Shown in pieces: positions 54,149 through 64,000 of a DNA stretch of 64,000 nt. A model generated the notes under the pieces. That model was not told the origin of the DNA. It ran no database searches and saw only the letters and a program-made list of their open reading frames with translations. The stretch comes from Phytophthora sp. 'mugwort' (Eukaryota > Oomycota > Peronosporomycetes > Peronosporales > Peronosporaceae): the NCBI GenBank assembly GCA_033558025.1, contig JAUCEF010000018.1, positions 4,836,001 through 4,900,000 of the forward strand. Reading direction: 5' to 3'. The position numbers and the translations under genes are program-made. How positions within the stretch are numbered: position 1 is the stretch's first letter; every line of letters starts with the position of its first letter.

Positions 54149-56123
54149 ATGAGTCGCGAGTACGACGATGGCGATACAGAGCCGCTGATCCCCGCGCGCT
54201 TCAAGGGTCGCTCCAACTCGATGTCTTCCCCTTCCGATGTGGTGCACGATCGCAAGACGGCGGCGCACGTCGAGCGTGGTGAAGTCTATGTGAACAAGAA
54301 TCGCCCCCTCCGTGATTCATATTTGAAGCAGCTGGGTTACACGCCGCTCATTTTCAAGGTGAACTCGTTCTTATGGCGTGTGAGCATGTGTTGTCAAGTA
54401 CTCCCAAGGGATTGCTTGATGGATGTTATTGGTGTGCTGAAGCTTAAGAGTTCTGACTTTGTGGTCGTTTATCCTTACAGAAAATGAAGAAGATCGGGAG
54501 CTTCATTGCCTCGATGTCACCGATGAGGACCCGGAAGGTATGATTTAGCAACGAATCCCATGCATAGTGCTCTATTATTAATGCACGTTACCGCATGCCC
54601 GCCTACATACAAACCAGCCTAACGACGAAGACCTCCTCAGCGATGCGTTCCCGTACCATCAGTCGATCATTCCATCCAAGGGCTCGATTCGCGGTTCGGT
54701 CTTTAATTTGGCTGGCGCTACCCTTGGCGCAGGAGCACTATCGTTGCCGTATGCGGTCGCAGTGTCTGGCTTAGGTTTTGCTGTGGCTCAGCTTGTATTA
54801 GCTGCTGTACTAACAGTGTACACGATTCGACTACTGATTCGCGCGGAAGACATTACCAAGTATGGGAGCAATGCGGTGAACCTGTGCTGTTTGTTGGCTT
54901 TCTCGAAGGACTAAAGCACGTATTTTTTTATTTTCTATTGCAGGCTGAAGTCTTACGAGGATCTAGCCATGTACTGCTTTGGGACAAAGGTATGTTGTAT
55001 CGGCTTAAAATCTTTGACGGCGCTGGTTGAATTACTTATCTCTAGCGTATACCTTTAGATGACGATTTTCGTGGAGGTGAATATCCTGGTCTTCTGTTTT
55101 GGCATTTCGGTTGCGTACCTCGTGACGCTAGGAGATATAATCACGCCGCTAGGCGAGCTCTGCTTCGGGTTGCAAAGCATTTTCGCGCAGCGCTGGGTGC
55201 TTATGACGATCTCATGCGGAACGATCATGCTTCCACTGTCTTTGATGAAAGACATCAGCAGTCTTCAGTTTTCGTCCATTCTGGGCGTGCTCTCCATTAT
55301 ATTTCTCGTTGTAGCAGTAGCCATCCGGTCGATCGTGTACGCGAGCGCCAATGGCATTCCAGAAGACATCAGCTGGACGATCGACTTCAGTCGTGGTCCG
55401 AACTTCATGCTTAGCGTGCCGATTGTCATGTTTGCCTTCACCTGCCAGGTAGGAGAGCATTTAACCCGGGATTTGTTGTGCATGCCGTTATTCGCGTTCT
55501 GATGAGTGTCTGAACTTCGCCAATAGGTCAACGTGTTTTCGATTTACACGGAGCTGCAGCGCCCGTGCATTCGCCGCATGAACAAGGTGGTAGACCGCGC
55601 AACGCTAATCTCTTTTCTCATCTACCTGTCTATTGGTGTGGTGGCATATCTGGCATTCGGTCCTCAACTGGTGGAACCGAAGTACAAGGGCAACATCCTG
55701 TTGAGCTTCCCGTTAAACGACACCCTGATCGCCATTAGCCGAGCCGCCATTACCTTCACTGTGGCCGTGGCCTTCCCGCTGAACATCTTCCCGTGCCGCT
55801 TCACCATAGACATGATGTTCTTTTCTAACTCCGAAGACTCCTGGCCTCGCCATGTGGCTGTGACGAGCAGCCTGGTTCTGCTTGCGTTGCTGCTCGCGAT
55901 CTTCTGTCCCAGCATAAACGTGGTTTTCGGCATTATCGGCGGCACGTGTTCCACCGTCGTGTGCTTCTGCTTCCCCGCTGCGTTTATCTTGAAGCTCGAG
56001 GACGGTCCACTCCTCGGCCCTAAGAAAATCGGCCCGGTGCTGCTGTTCGTCGGCGCGATCGTGATCGGATTTGTGGGCACGGGAGTGACGCTATGGTCCA
56101 GCGTGCTTCAGCCGCCGGCGTGA
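54149..56123 (+). CDS. Amino-acid transporter, AAAP/SLC38 family
   Basis: A polytopic membrane protein of 513 residues that should move neutral amino acids with protons or sodium. Exons: 54149-54358, 54481-54537, 54618-54859, 54944-54989, 55059-55448 and 55527-56123, with all phases matching. A hydrophilic N-terminus of about 110 residues contains GDTEPLIPARFKG. The first membrane helix carries the family core GSVFNLAGATLGAGALSLPY. Further helices include VNILVFCFGISVAYLVTLGD, WVLMTISCGTIMLPLSLMKD, FMLSVPIVMFAFTCQVNVFSIY and INVVFGIIGGTCSTVVCFCF. The ELQRPCIRRMNKVV loop between helices is typical. The length and eleven or so helices fit the family. Whether it sits in the plasma or vacuolar membrane is not shown by the sequence. 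Confidence 0.9.
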
Positions 56124-57222
56124 GTCGACGTCTGGTTATTCGCTCACTATCAGGATACACACAGTATCGAAGCGTCAATGACAAATGAACTAGGCTGTAG
56201 CGGGGTTGTTCAGGGTTGAGTCAGTGGATCACACGGTGTGAATCACACTTAAAGGCTTCACGCGGTCTTGTCACTCGCATTGGAGAACGCCACTGCCGTT
56301 AACGTCGATCATCCATTTTAATAAATAAATAAATGGAGCGTTTTAGTGATTGGTACAATATTGGTACAGACACCGTGCACGTTTATAACCTGTCAAATCA
56401 GTCGTTGTTTGGGAAACCAATGACAGGATCAAGGATGCAGGGCGCTGATGCGAGGGCCCGGATACGTTCAAATACTAAACGTAGTAAACAATTCTTGCCC
56501 TGCTGTACACTAGCCGCGCACCGCCCGCATTGCGGCGGTAGGAGGGCTTTCCTACATAGGACCCTAAAATGGAGGACGTTTTGGCAAAAAAGCACAAGAG
56601 ATGTAACCCCGTTACAGCGATGAAGAGGGCGTGAAATTAGGTTCACTTTTTATGGATCTGCCGACGGAGGCTGAGTTTGCAGCCGCCGCTAACGTTGTGC
56701 TTCGAGTTGATGGCAGAATTTGATGAATCAAGTGCTGCTGCTGTTAGAAGAGGTCTTTTGCGAAAGCGCTTGTTCAACACAACAAAGGAGAAGTTCCTAC
56801 TCAGCTGATAACATCACTTTGTAAACCCATTTAGGCATGATAATCCAATAAAAATGTATATCAGTTAAGTTAGAGAGTATCACAATGCTTACAAATACTA
56901 CATGTAGATGTGTCAAAACGGGAAACCCCAAAATCGTACATTATGATCATTTATCACGCCATATTAGGGAGAATCATTTCTGGGAGTTGCGTCTGTAAAT
57001 GTGTGAACGTTCTTTCCTCTGCATTACGTCCCAGTGGGAACGTAGGTGGGAACTTCCCATTAACAACAATAACTTATGGTGCCTTACCAGCAAATTGTTC
57101 CATGGCCCTTTGGAGCGGAGGGAACCCTGCAAGCGAAGCTTAAGTAAAATGAATATAAGATGGTTTGTCATGGAACACATACGAGTGGCTAATACGAAGT
57201 AGTCAGTAAGGTTTGGGTGGAC
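56124..57222. other. Intergenic, about 1.1 kb
   Basis: Between the convergent transporter and bZIP genes. Short frames exist, but none has a motif. An AATAAATAAATAAATGG stretch near 56319-56335 could belong to the transporter 3' end. Confidence 0.4.
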
Positions 57223-58779
57223 TCATTCCTTAGCACTGCTTGTGTTGTTCAGGGTAGAGTCCACTAGTTTGTCCAACATGTACATGAAGGCTGGGTTTTC
57301 CTTGACCCAGATGATAAACTTGGTAGCTTGAGAGGGCGTGAGGATCTGCTGTAGCTGCGCTACCTGGGCCTCTAATGCAGTGTTCTTCTCATCGGTCACC
57401 TCTTCTAGCTTCTTCACAATGCCCAAGGTGTGGTTTAGATCGTCACGTACCGTTTTGATAGCCGCTCGCCGCTCCAAAATCTGCCGTTGCTGTTCATCGG
57501 ATACATCCAGCTCATCCGCCAAAATCCCCCAAAGACTCATTGTCGCCGTTGCCGATTCAGGTGCGGACATCGGATCCTCCTTTATAACGTGGTCACGCCT
57601 GAGCATATCGACGCCCTGCTCCACCGAATACAAACTCAACTTCGTGACCTGCGTGGGAAGAAGCAGTTCCCGAATGCGCGACAGATGAAAGTGCAGCTTT
57701 TCGCGTCGCTTCGGGCCATAGTCTGAGTACGTCACCTTGTACATGTTGAGAAATTGCGCGATCTCTTGCTCATTAGCATTTCGCTGCAGCATCGCCCGCA
57801 TTTGCTCCTTGATCTGCTGCTTCTCGCGCTGCTCACTTATGATCGCCTCCTTACCGATTTTCAGTCGCATCTTCAGGTCCATGTTCTCCGCCTCCAGTCG
57901 ACGCAGTCGTGCCTCATTCTGTTCGAGCTGCTTCATCTTACGTTTGCGAAACTCTCTTACAGACACAAGATTTTTCACACGCCGAATCTGCTTCTTCTCA
58001 AGATCTTCTTCGGGCCCAGAATCCGCAGAAGTCGGTGATGCTGGCCCACTTTTCTTTCGCTTTGAAGGCCGTTTGCCCTTCGCGGAGCTCAATGTGCGTG
58101 CCTTGCTCTTAGGTCTTGTGCTTCGGGTGTTAAAAGGGGGCATATCATGTGCAACAGAACCACTGCTTCTTCGCTTCTTCCCATCTGCCGCCGTTGCATC
58201 TACCGCCGTTGCAGGCGTCGACGGCATGACTGCATACATCTCTTCCTGACCCTCTTCGCACGCATTTTCGTCATTATCATCGTCAAAATCTTCGTAGCTT
58301 CCGTCGATGCTGAGGTTGCCATTGCCGAAGGGTGGCATGTTCGGCAGCATCGATACAAAGTTCGCGGTCGGCCTGGAGGGCGAGGACCGCAGGCCCTCAT
58401 AGAGCTTCGCTGCCAAGCGTCGCGCATTCAACTGATTTGGGTTGGTTGATTGTGACCCTCCCGTTGTAGCTCCAGCGGCAGCTACGCTGACGGCTTGGCT
58501 CTTGGTTATCGTCTGTGGGACCAAGGCCGAAGTACCCGACATCATGCGATCCATTTCGATGTCTTCCAACGGCAAAATGTCGGTAGCCATACCCCCGGTG
58601 GTGCTTGTCGCTATCTCGGCGCTCATGGCCACGGAGGCCGTAGCGTTGTTGCGCAACAGCCATCCGAAGGCGTCCTCTTCTCCGTCCTTAAAGATGCTCC
58701 AGTCGATACCGCTCATGGCAGCGGAACTCGATGGGTTGCACTCACCGCTGCTGGCGCCGGACTCCTGATGGTCGCCCAT
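57223..58779 (-). CDS. bZIP transcription factor
   Basis: A 518-residue nuclear protein in one exon. The basic region and zipper lie near 262-310: QIRRVKNLVSVREFRKRKM, then a zipper with Leu every seven residues broken by one Asn (LEQNEARLRRLEAENMDLK). A long helical segment continues (KEAIISEQREKQQIKEQMRA). The N-terminal half is acidic and Ser/Thr-rich with WSIFKDGEEDAFGWLL near 27-42, followed by basic nuclear signals (KGKRPSKRKKSG). The C-terminal part (about 340-510) is helical with LLPTQVTKLSLYSVEQG and ILTPSQATKFIIWVKE. The basic region does not show the canonical N-x7-R core in the usual register to the first Leu, so it is an atypical bZIP. The target genes are unknown. Confidence 0.82.
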   Translation of the reverse strand: MGDHQESGASSGECNPSSSAAMSGIDWSIFKDGEEDAFGWLLRNNATASVAMSAEIATSTTGGMATDILPLEDIEMDRMMSGTSALVPQTITKSQAVSVAAAGATTGGSQSTNPNQLNARRLAAKLYEGLRSSPSRPTANFVSMLPNMPPFGNGNLSIDGSYEDFDDDNDENACEEGQEEMYAVMPSTPATAVDATAADGKKRRSSGSVAHDMPPFNTRSTRPKSKARTLSSAKGKRPSKRKKSGPASPTSADSGPEEDLEKKQIRRVKNLVSVREFRKRKMKQLEQNEARLRRLEAENMDLKMRLKIGKEAIISEQREKQQIKEQMRAMLQRNANEQEIAQFLNMYKVTYSDYGPKRREKLHFHLSRIRELLLPTQVTKLSLYSVEQGVDMLRRDHVIKEDPMSAPESATATMSLWGILADELDVSDEQQRQILERRAAIKTVRDDLNHTLGIVKKLEEVTDEKNTALEAQVAQLQQILTPSQATKFIIWVKENPAFMYMLDKLVDSTLNNTSSAKE

Positions 58780-60754
58780 GGGTGGGGCAATGTGCGTCGA
58801 GTGACTGTCTGGGCGCTTGTATGGCGAATGAGTCCTGCGAGGTGGGCTCTGCTGTGCTGCTGCTGTTTAATGCGGTGCTTGTCTACGACGCGGCAAGTGA
58901 ATTCTGAGTCGGATTGGACTCAGACTCGCGCCACCGGACAACGACGTCGTGCATCAACGGGTCACCAACGCATCTGTCCCTTCTTTCCATTGGTGCCGAG
59001 TACGATACACTGCGCATCGATCTCTGCTGCTGCTCGAGCTGCTCTGGACGAAGATGAACCCGCTGCGGTGCGCTGTGTTCTTCTGGTTGGCCAACGGAGG
59101 AACAGGAAATGAGCGACGAGGATACCGTATTGCGTATTTTTTTGCCGATCAAGTGACGTTGCTGTGACCGGCTCTCTGTGTAATGCCTGGTATCTACTGA
59201 CCGGCAGGCAATCATTCCTCGCGCGCGAGGATCGCGGCTGATGCTAGTGCTATATCACTGTACTCGGAGCAGTTATTTTAGCATGCTGTTGCAGCCGCCA
59301 GGCAATAAATCTGTGAAGGGAAGATCCTGTCTTTCATTCGTGTGGTGGTGCTGCTTGCCGTGCAGTTCAATCTCAGCCACTGACCACTGGTCCGACTAAG
59401 TTGTCGGCTGAACCGTCGCACTATCGACGAGCAACAAGTGCATTGCTGCTGTTGCGATTACATCCGATTTACATGCTGGCTCGGTTGATCCAAGTAAGGT
59501 CATGCAAGCGTTCAATGCTTTTCGATCCTTGCCTGTTAAACGCGGTAATGGTATTCTAGCACAGCGGCTCTGAAGCTCGATCGGGTCTACTGTGCCCTGA
59601 TATCGTTAGATAGTTGATTTGAAGCAGATTACGTCGGCAGTTATTTTCCTTATCAAAGTTTACAAGAAGATTGGACGCCTACCAGAATAGGCGACCCGGA
59701 GCGCGAGGCCTGTAGAAACTGAGTAAGTAATTGAGTGTCACCACCAAAGATAATATCCAAGTTAGAAAACTTTCTATTTCACTTAAACTTCAATACTTGG
59801 CTATCATTAAGATACTAAGTAATGGGTTAAAGCAAAAACAAAATAATTTTTGCATATTTATTTCAGATGTTTTCATAGGGTGCGTTCGGTGGCAGGATGT
59901 TTATCACTCGAACCGCAGCGAAGGGCATGCGTGCTGATTGGTTAAAACATGTTGCTGAAAGTTTCATTCGATTTGGCTACAGATCGCCAACAGTTCGAGG
60001 AGTTCATGGTTCGGACAGCTACGGGAGACGAGCTTGACGCGAGGGCCATGGATGATACTTTTTTTCTGACATCACGGACGAAGAAATCGAGCTGATAGAG
60101 GCGGAGCTTCTCCCCCGGCGGATCATCATTCTACGTGTGGATATGACCATCTACCGCCGGTTCGAGTTAGCTTTCCTGTGTACAACGTTCTTTACAAATA
60201 TGAGACGGGGTTTGACGAAGAAAACAAAGCGTTGTTTCTCATTCTTCTCACAACCGATTCTTCGTCTCGAGGATCCACCTTCGCCGTTTGCACCCATGAG
60301 TTGGCGACCAAAGGTGTGGTAACAAGGCCTCGTGTCGTTTAAAGTTGAGGGAGAGAAGGAGGAGTTCTCGACGAGACTGGAAGATGAATCAAGGCACCGA
60401 TGCACACAAGGTTCAACTGCAAATCGTGCTGATTTGAATCGTTGGCTGCGTTAACTTTGTCCCATTGACGTGGTGTTGATTTGCAGGAGGACTTTAAAGG
60501 TTGTGAAAGCTTTCAGGTATCGAGATGTATTGTTCTCGCACTGGTTAGCGACTTCTAGTGCGACTCCGTCTTGTTATACGTTCCTTCCTTAGGATATCCA
60601 GCTTGATATCCTTTTCTCCTCTACTCTTTGTCAACATCTGCGGAGCGCTTCCAGCGTATCTGTAGTCACTCCGCAAGCTTCCAAAGGGCAACACCCAACA
60701 ACATACTTACCCGGAAAAGTATGTCAATTCCTGCAACTTCATGATCTTGACCAG
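58780..60754. other. bZIP upstream region and unassigned spacer, about 2 kb
   Basis: The first few hundred bases should hold the bZIP promoter. Between 59200 and 60750 I find only short frames without motifs. A frame from 59949 (MLLKVSFDLATDRQQFEEF) stays open for about 45 codons and may be part of an unknown repeat. Confidence 0.35.
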
Positions 60755-62110
60755 TGGACGAGCAGGTCACGACGTTATGCCCCGGTTTACCACAGCGGCT
60801 GCAAGAGTATTTGGCTCTCTTCACGACCGCTTTGCTGAAATCTGAGTGGAGAAGAACACATTAATTGCGTCTGAGTCAACTTCGCCGACGAGAAGACTGG
60901 CATCATTTCCATCGAGACTAACATGTTTTGATCGATGCTGGTTCGATGCTGGTTCTTCTCCTTTACTCAAATACCGTTTCGGACCTCTATCCATGTCGGC
61001 GACTTGAGTTTTACGCAACCCACCGTCCTGGCGGTACATTGGAGGAGGCAGGACGGTGCTCATTCTGCCGAGGTGTCCACTTGTGGCACTCTAATGTCTA
61101 CCTGATCTATTGCAGAGTTGATCCTGGCCACTACGTAAGCCAAGTAAAAATACTGAAGTACGTTGTACGTCGGGGGCACACCTGGATTCAAGCGCTCCAA
61201 GAAGAACAACACAGCTTGGATATGACGACATGGAATACCTAGTTGCTCCGAGGGTCTGCGAGGTCCCTTTCGACATATCCGTCTCGAACATGACCGTGCT
61301 GGAAACAATGCCATTGCGGTCCAATGCGTCGAAGACGTAAAATATCAGTACCTTTGCCGGCATCACCGTGCGATTCGCCACATGCTTCTTCTCACGGTCG
61401 AAGAGCTCTTGCGCGTGTGAGGTAATGTCGCAGTTTCGAGCTACCCAGTCATCCGCAATTGTTTTCACTTTAGTAGTGGCTTCAATCGACCGCTTAGAGA
61501 ACGTCATCAAAGCCTTAAGAGGTAAGTTATTTCGACAATGATTCCACACCATGCCGTTGTTGTCGCCTTCAATACCGCTAGTTGAGCGAACTCCAAAGAG
61601 AGGAAATTTCTCACCGTAACTTTCCGCGCTGGACCAACTACGCCTCAACCAGAGTTCTTCTTCCTCATTTAGACTGCTGTTTCCGAGTACGCTCCAACAT
61701 GTGGGGTTTATGTTCAGCAAATACGACCAGACAAACTCTTCCTTTTTGGCGCTGCCTGCTCCAGTTACCACTGATGCTGGAAATCGCTTCCGTAGCATTT
61801 CGATAACTTGCTCATATTCTGACGTTGTCTTTGACGGCTGCAGTGCCATGATTAGGTCGCTCACGTTGCTCTTCTTCACGTTTAACTTCTTAAATGTCGA
61901 CGGTGTTGAATCGAATGTGCGCTGCGCAAAATTGAAGATGAATCATTAAGCCTATGCGACGGAGCGCAACTTGGGCCGACAACTGCTTCCACAGTCCACA
62001 AACGTAGGCCGATCGTGCAGACGAATTCCACTGGCAATGCAATGCGCAAAAACAAAAAACGAAGATGTCGGTGTTTTCTTTGTGGATAAATGCCACAGCT
62101 ACCGGCACGA
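60755..62110 (-). pseudogene. MULE-type transposase with SWIM and zinc-knuckle motifs, broken
   Basis: Read downwards from 62108, PVAVAFIHKENTD marks the middle of the MULE domain. 61879-61091 follows with a block of 262 codons (SSAESYGEKFPLFGVRSTSG, IEGDNNGMVWNHCRNNLPL) that matches the C-terminal part of MULE transposases. A frame at 61314-61060 contains LGIPCRHIQAVLFFLE, the Cys/His half of a SWIM zinc finger. At 60814-60762 lies a zinc knuckle CSRCGKPGHNVVTC (CX2CX4HX4C), the usual end of such proteins. Frame breaks occur at least three times. It abuts the Crypton at 62165. Confidence 0.68.
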
Positions 62111-62164
62111 CATTCTTGTCGCCGTCCTTACTAAGAAGCGTGACGCATATACCATTGTATTGTT

Positions 62165-63640
62165 CTGTTTCAGATGGGTCCCGTCACATTCCCATACAGG
62201 AAGAAACACTGCTTGTGTTTTCACGAGCACGCCCACTCTCCGCCGACGCAGCCGGGGTATTCTTCGTGCGCTTCATCCGCATGCAGACGTCTGAGGAACA
62301 AGGGTTGTCGCTGTTCCTGGACGCCGACTTCGTATCCTGCCCGCTGCACGCGTGCGCAGTGGCGCTCATCACACAGTCGGCTCCGTCCGTCGCCGTGTTG
62401 GACAACTTGCCCGAGATCCTGGTGGAAGCCGCCGTCACGCTATCGCCGGCGAAGCCTTTGGCGGAGGTGTTCAACCACCCTGACGAGTTCTCTGCCCTTG
62501 CCGCCGCCGGTCCAACTGCCGCTATCGTTTCCAAGCTCGCCGCTGTTGTCCTGACCATCTACTAGCACATCTACCGGCTTCTCGACCAAGTCGCGCTGTC
62601 CTGCTGGAGTCCTAGCACCTAGCACCGCTGACGTCGCACTCGTTTCGGCGCGGCGGCGCCCAGCACGTAAACGCGTGTGATGGCCTCACAGAACGCTGGA
62701 CCTTCGACCGTGATGCCTGGAACATGACTACAACAAACAAGGGATTCAACTACATCTTCTACACAAGCAGAGAAGATCACATGGTTAGCGAAGCACTCAG
62801 CGGACACGCCACCAAGGCTCGCGTAGAGCTTCTCAACTTGAAGCCGTTCGACACAGAGACACAAGCGAAGATTGCATCGGTCCAGCGCTCGCTGTTCACG
62901 ACCTGCTACAAGATGGAGAACTCCAAGTACAACGTGAGTCAGAAAGTTGCCGATGTGCTTACAGCTTACCTCGTTTGCACTACCCCCTGATGAAGAGGCT
63001 TGATGTTGATGCGCTTGCCGTTAGACGCTTGGAGACGGCAGCAGTGAATGGCGGCGAGTCAGTCGCTGAGCTACTCGCATGGTCTTCACACCTCGCCACC
63101 TGTGGAAGCATCAAGCCAAGCCAAGAACAAGCAGCCGACACACACAAGGAACAAACCAGCCAGAGCAAGATCATCGACCATCGAAGCAGTGTGATTAATC
63201 ATTTAGTGGTGCACACCAAACGCCAAGATGAGCGTCTCGACAACCTAGAAGCTGAAATGGACGGAGCCCCAGAACAAGACAAGAGCAACAAGCGTCAGCT
63301 AGAACCAAGCCAAGACCAAGAGAAGCCCAAGCGCTGACGGACATCGGTGACTTATCTTCACGCGACGTGGTTGGCGTGGTACGCGCAGGAACCGCACTGG
63401 ATGGCGGATGAGCCGAAGCAGCTCGTGGCCTTGATGAAGCTCTTCGTCACCAACGACTTGATGCTGGACCCAAGCACCGACGGCTACCGCGACCAAGTCC
63501 TCGCACTCGGGAAGAAGGCGGAGGCTGCCGTTTTGGCCTTCGTCAACGCCCGCAAGATCAAGTCGCGCGGCCCCACAGCTATCCACAAGCACGTACACGA
63601 GTGGACAGGAAGGGTGAGCTCAACGACATGATTGCACGCC
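62165..63640 (+). pseudogene. Third Crypton-type tyrosine recombinase, broken
   Basis: A degraded element gene in several frames. 62165-62565 is the middle part: HIPIQEETLLVFSRARPLS, FFVRFIRMQTSEEQGLS and HPDEFSALAAAGPTAA. Near 62635-62670 SHSFRRGGAQH (HxxR) can be read in a broken frame. At 62724-62990 TTTNKGFNYIFYTSREDH holds the likely catalytic Tyr, followed by VQRSLFTTCYKMENSKYNVS. 62979-63337 is a coiled-coil-like linker (VHTKRQDERLDNLEAEMD), and 63347-63631 is the GCR1-like tail (THLHATWLAWYAQEP-type start, LDPSTDGYRDQVLALGKKAE). The layout is the same as in the relic at 18873-21087, but the sequences differ much. The N-terminal recombinase part is missing, replaced by the MULE relic. 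Confidence 0.65.
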
Positions 63641-63847
63641 ACCTTACAGCTTCGTCGAGCTTCTGCCATTCAAGACCCGGACCGCCAAGACGCCCTTGAA
63701 CCTGTAGCAACCGCAATCTAGACAACATAACCCACACAAGAGGCATAGCAATAGCTAGCAGCAGCATAAGGTGGCAAAGATACCATATATTACATAACTA
63801 TCACAACGTTAGCCATCCACAACGAATACAAGATACGAGTAAGTCAT
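63641..63847. other. Spacer between Crypton and tRNA-like sequence
   Basis: About 200 bases, A/C-rich, no gene. Probably the 3' non-coding end of the Crypton. Confidence 0.35.
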
Positions 63848-63915
63848 GGCGACGGCTGGAGTCGAACCAGCAACCTCAGGGCAAGACCTGCGCTCTTCCG
63901 ATGAGCTTCGTCGTC
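63848..63915 (-). ncRNA. tRNA-like sequence next to the third Crypton
   Basis: On the minus strand, GACGACG and CGTCGCC form an acceptor stem with one mismatch, then A. The D arm (GCTC, GAGC) and T arm (GCTGG, TTCGACT, CCAGC) are perfect. The A-box-like AGCTCATCGG and B box GGTTCGACTCC are present. The anticodon arm is shortened (CAGG and CCTG around six bases), leaving 68 bases, so no anticodon can be named. It is a tRNA pseudogene or tRNA-derived repeat head rather than a confirmed functional tRNA. Confidence 0.5.
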
Positions 63916-64000
63916 GGTGGGTGGTGGCGGAGGCAAACTCTGGACGAGCCGGACGGCTGCGTGGCCTGTACGGGCTGTGAGGCCTGTACGGCCTGAGAGG

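Noticed and set aside
58883..59215. Frames upstream of the bZIP gene
   Set aside because: They overlap its promoter area and show no recognisable domain.
63848..63915. Calling this a functional tRNA gene
   Set aside because: The anticodon arm lacks bases and no anticodon can be assigned, so it is listed as tRNA-like only.
1..64000. CRISPR arrays, operons, riboswitches and bacterial-type terminators
   Set aside because: Introns and eukaryotic families show a nuclear genome, and no regularly spaced repeats were seen.

Overview
The window looks like nuclear DNA of an oomycete, most probably a Phytophthora-type genome. The main clues are short introns with GT/AG ends, initiator-like TCAYTYY motifs close to start codons, a SHAQKYF-class MYB factor, a leucine-rich-repeat TKL receptor kinase, a GH72 glucanosyltransferase, and several repeat families typical of oomycetes (Crypton tyrosine recombinases with a GCR1-like tail, DUF6818/Harbinger pairs, MULEs, a Maverick remnant). 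No species can be named from the sequence alone.

Gene clusters alternate with blocks of decayed transposons. 1-9.6 kb: a broken Crypton, a SET-domain pseudogene, a convergent DUF6818 plus PIF/Harbinger transposase pair, a tRNA-derived SINE and a LINE 3' end. 10.5-16.2 kb: intact host genes for a chromate-type ion transporter (5 exons), a GPI-type GH72 1,3-beta-glucanosyltransferase and a 7-exon DGAT2. 16.5-22.9 kb: a pogo-like element with recognisable terminal repeats and TA flanks, a second Crypton of another family, a tRNA-like sequence, and a truncated GH72 pseudogene copy. 23.3-38.2 kb: the main gene island, with an LRR-TKL kinase, a TBC1D19 orthologue, a PHD/ankyrin/HECT-like protein, a mitochondrial carrier, a PDZ protein, an MMAA/MeaB GTPase and a SHAQKYF MYB. 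38.5-51.6 kb: a MULE, unassigned repeat debris and an AT-rich Maverick/Polinton remnant (integrase with chromodomain, protein-primed DNA polymerase B). 52.4-58.8 kb: a membrane-anchored MaoC/hot-dog protein, an AAAP amino-acid transporter and a bZIP factor. 58.9-64 kb: a second MULE abutting a third Crypton, followed by a tRNA-like sequence.

Host genes serve ordinary functions: cell-wall remodelling (GH72), storage lipid synthesis (DGAT2), acyl metabolism (MaoC-like), membrane transport (chromate, amino acid, mitochondrial carrier), B12-dependent propionate metabolism (MMAA), vesicle traffic (TBC1D19), and signalling or transcription (kinase, PDZ, MYB, bZIP). Two tight divergent pairs (kinase/TBC1D19, and HECT-like/carrier) probably share promoters, and several convergent pairs are nearly touching. 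I built splice models by hand from frame, phase and family alignment from memory; all need RNA support.

The most unusual features are the number of distinct Crypton-type tyrosine recombinases in one window, the tRNA-like sequence lying just beyond two of them, and a HECT-like C-terminus in which the catalytic cysteine appears to be replaced.
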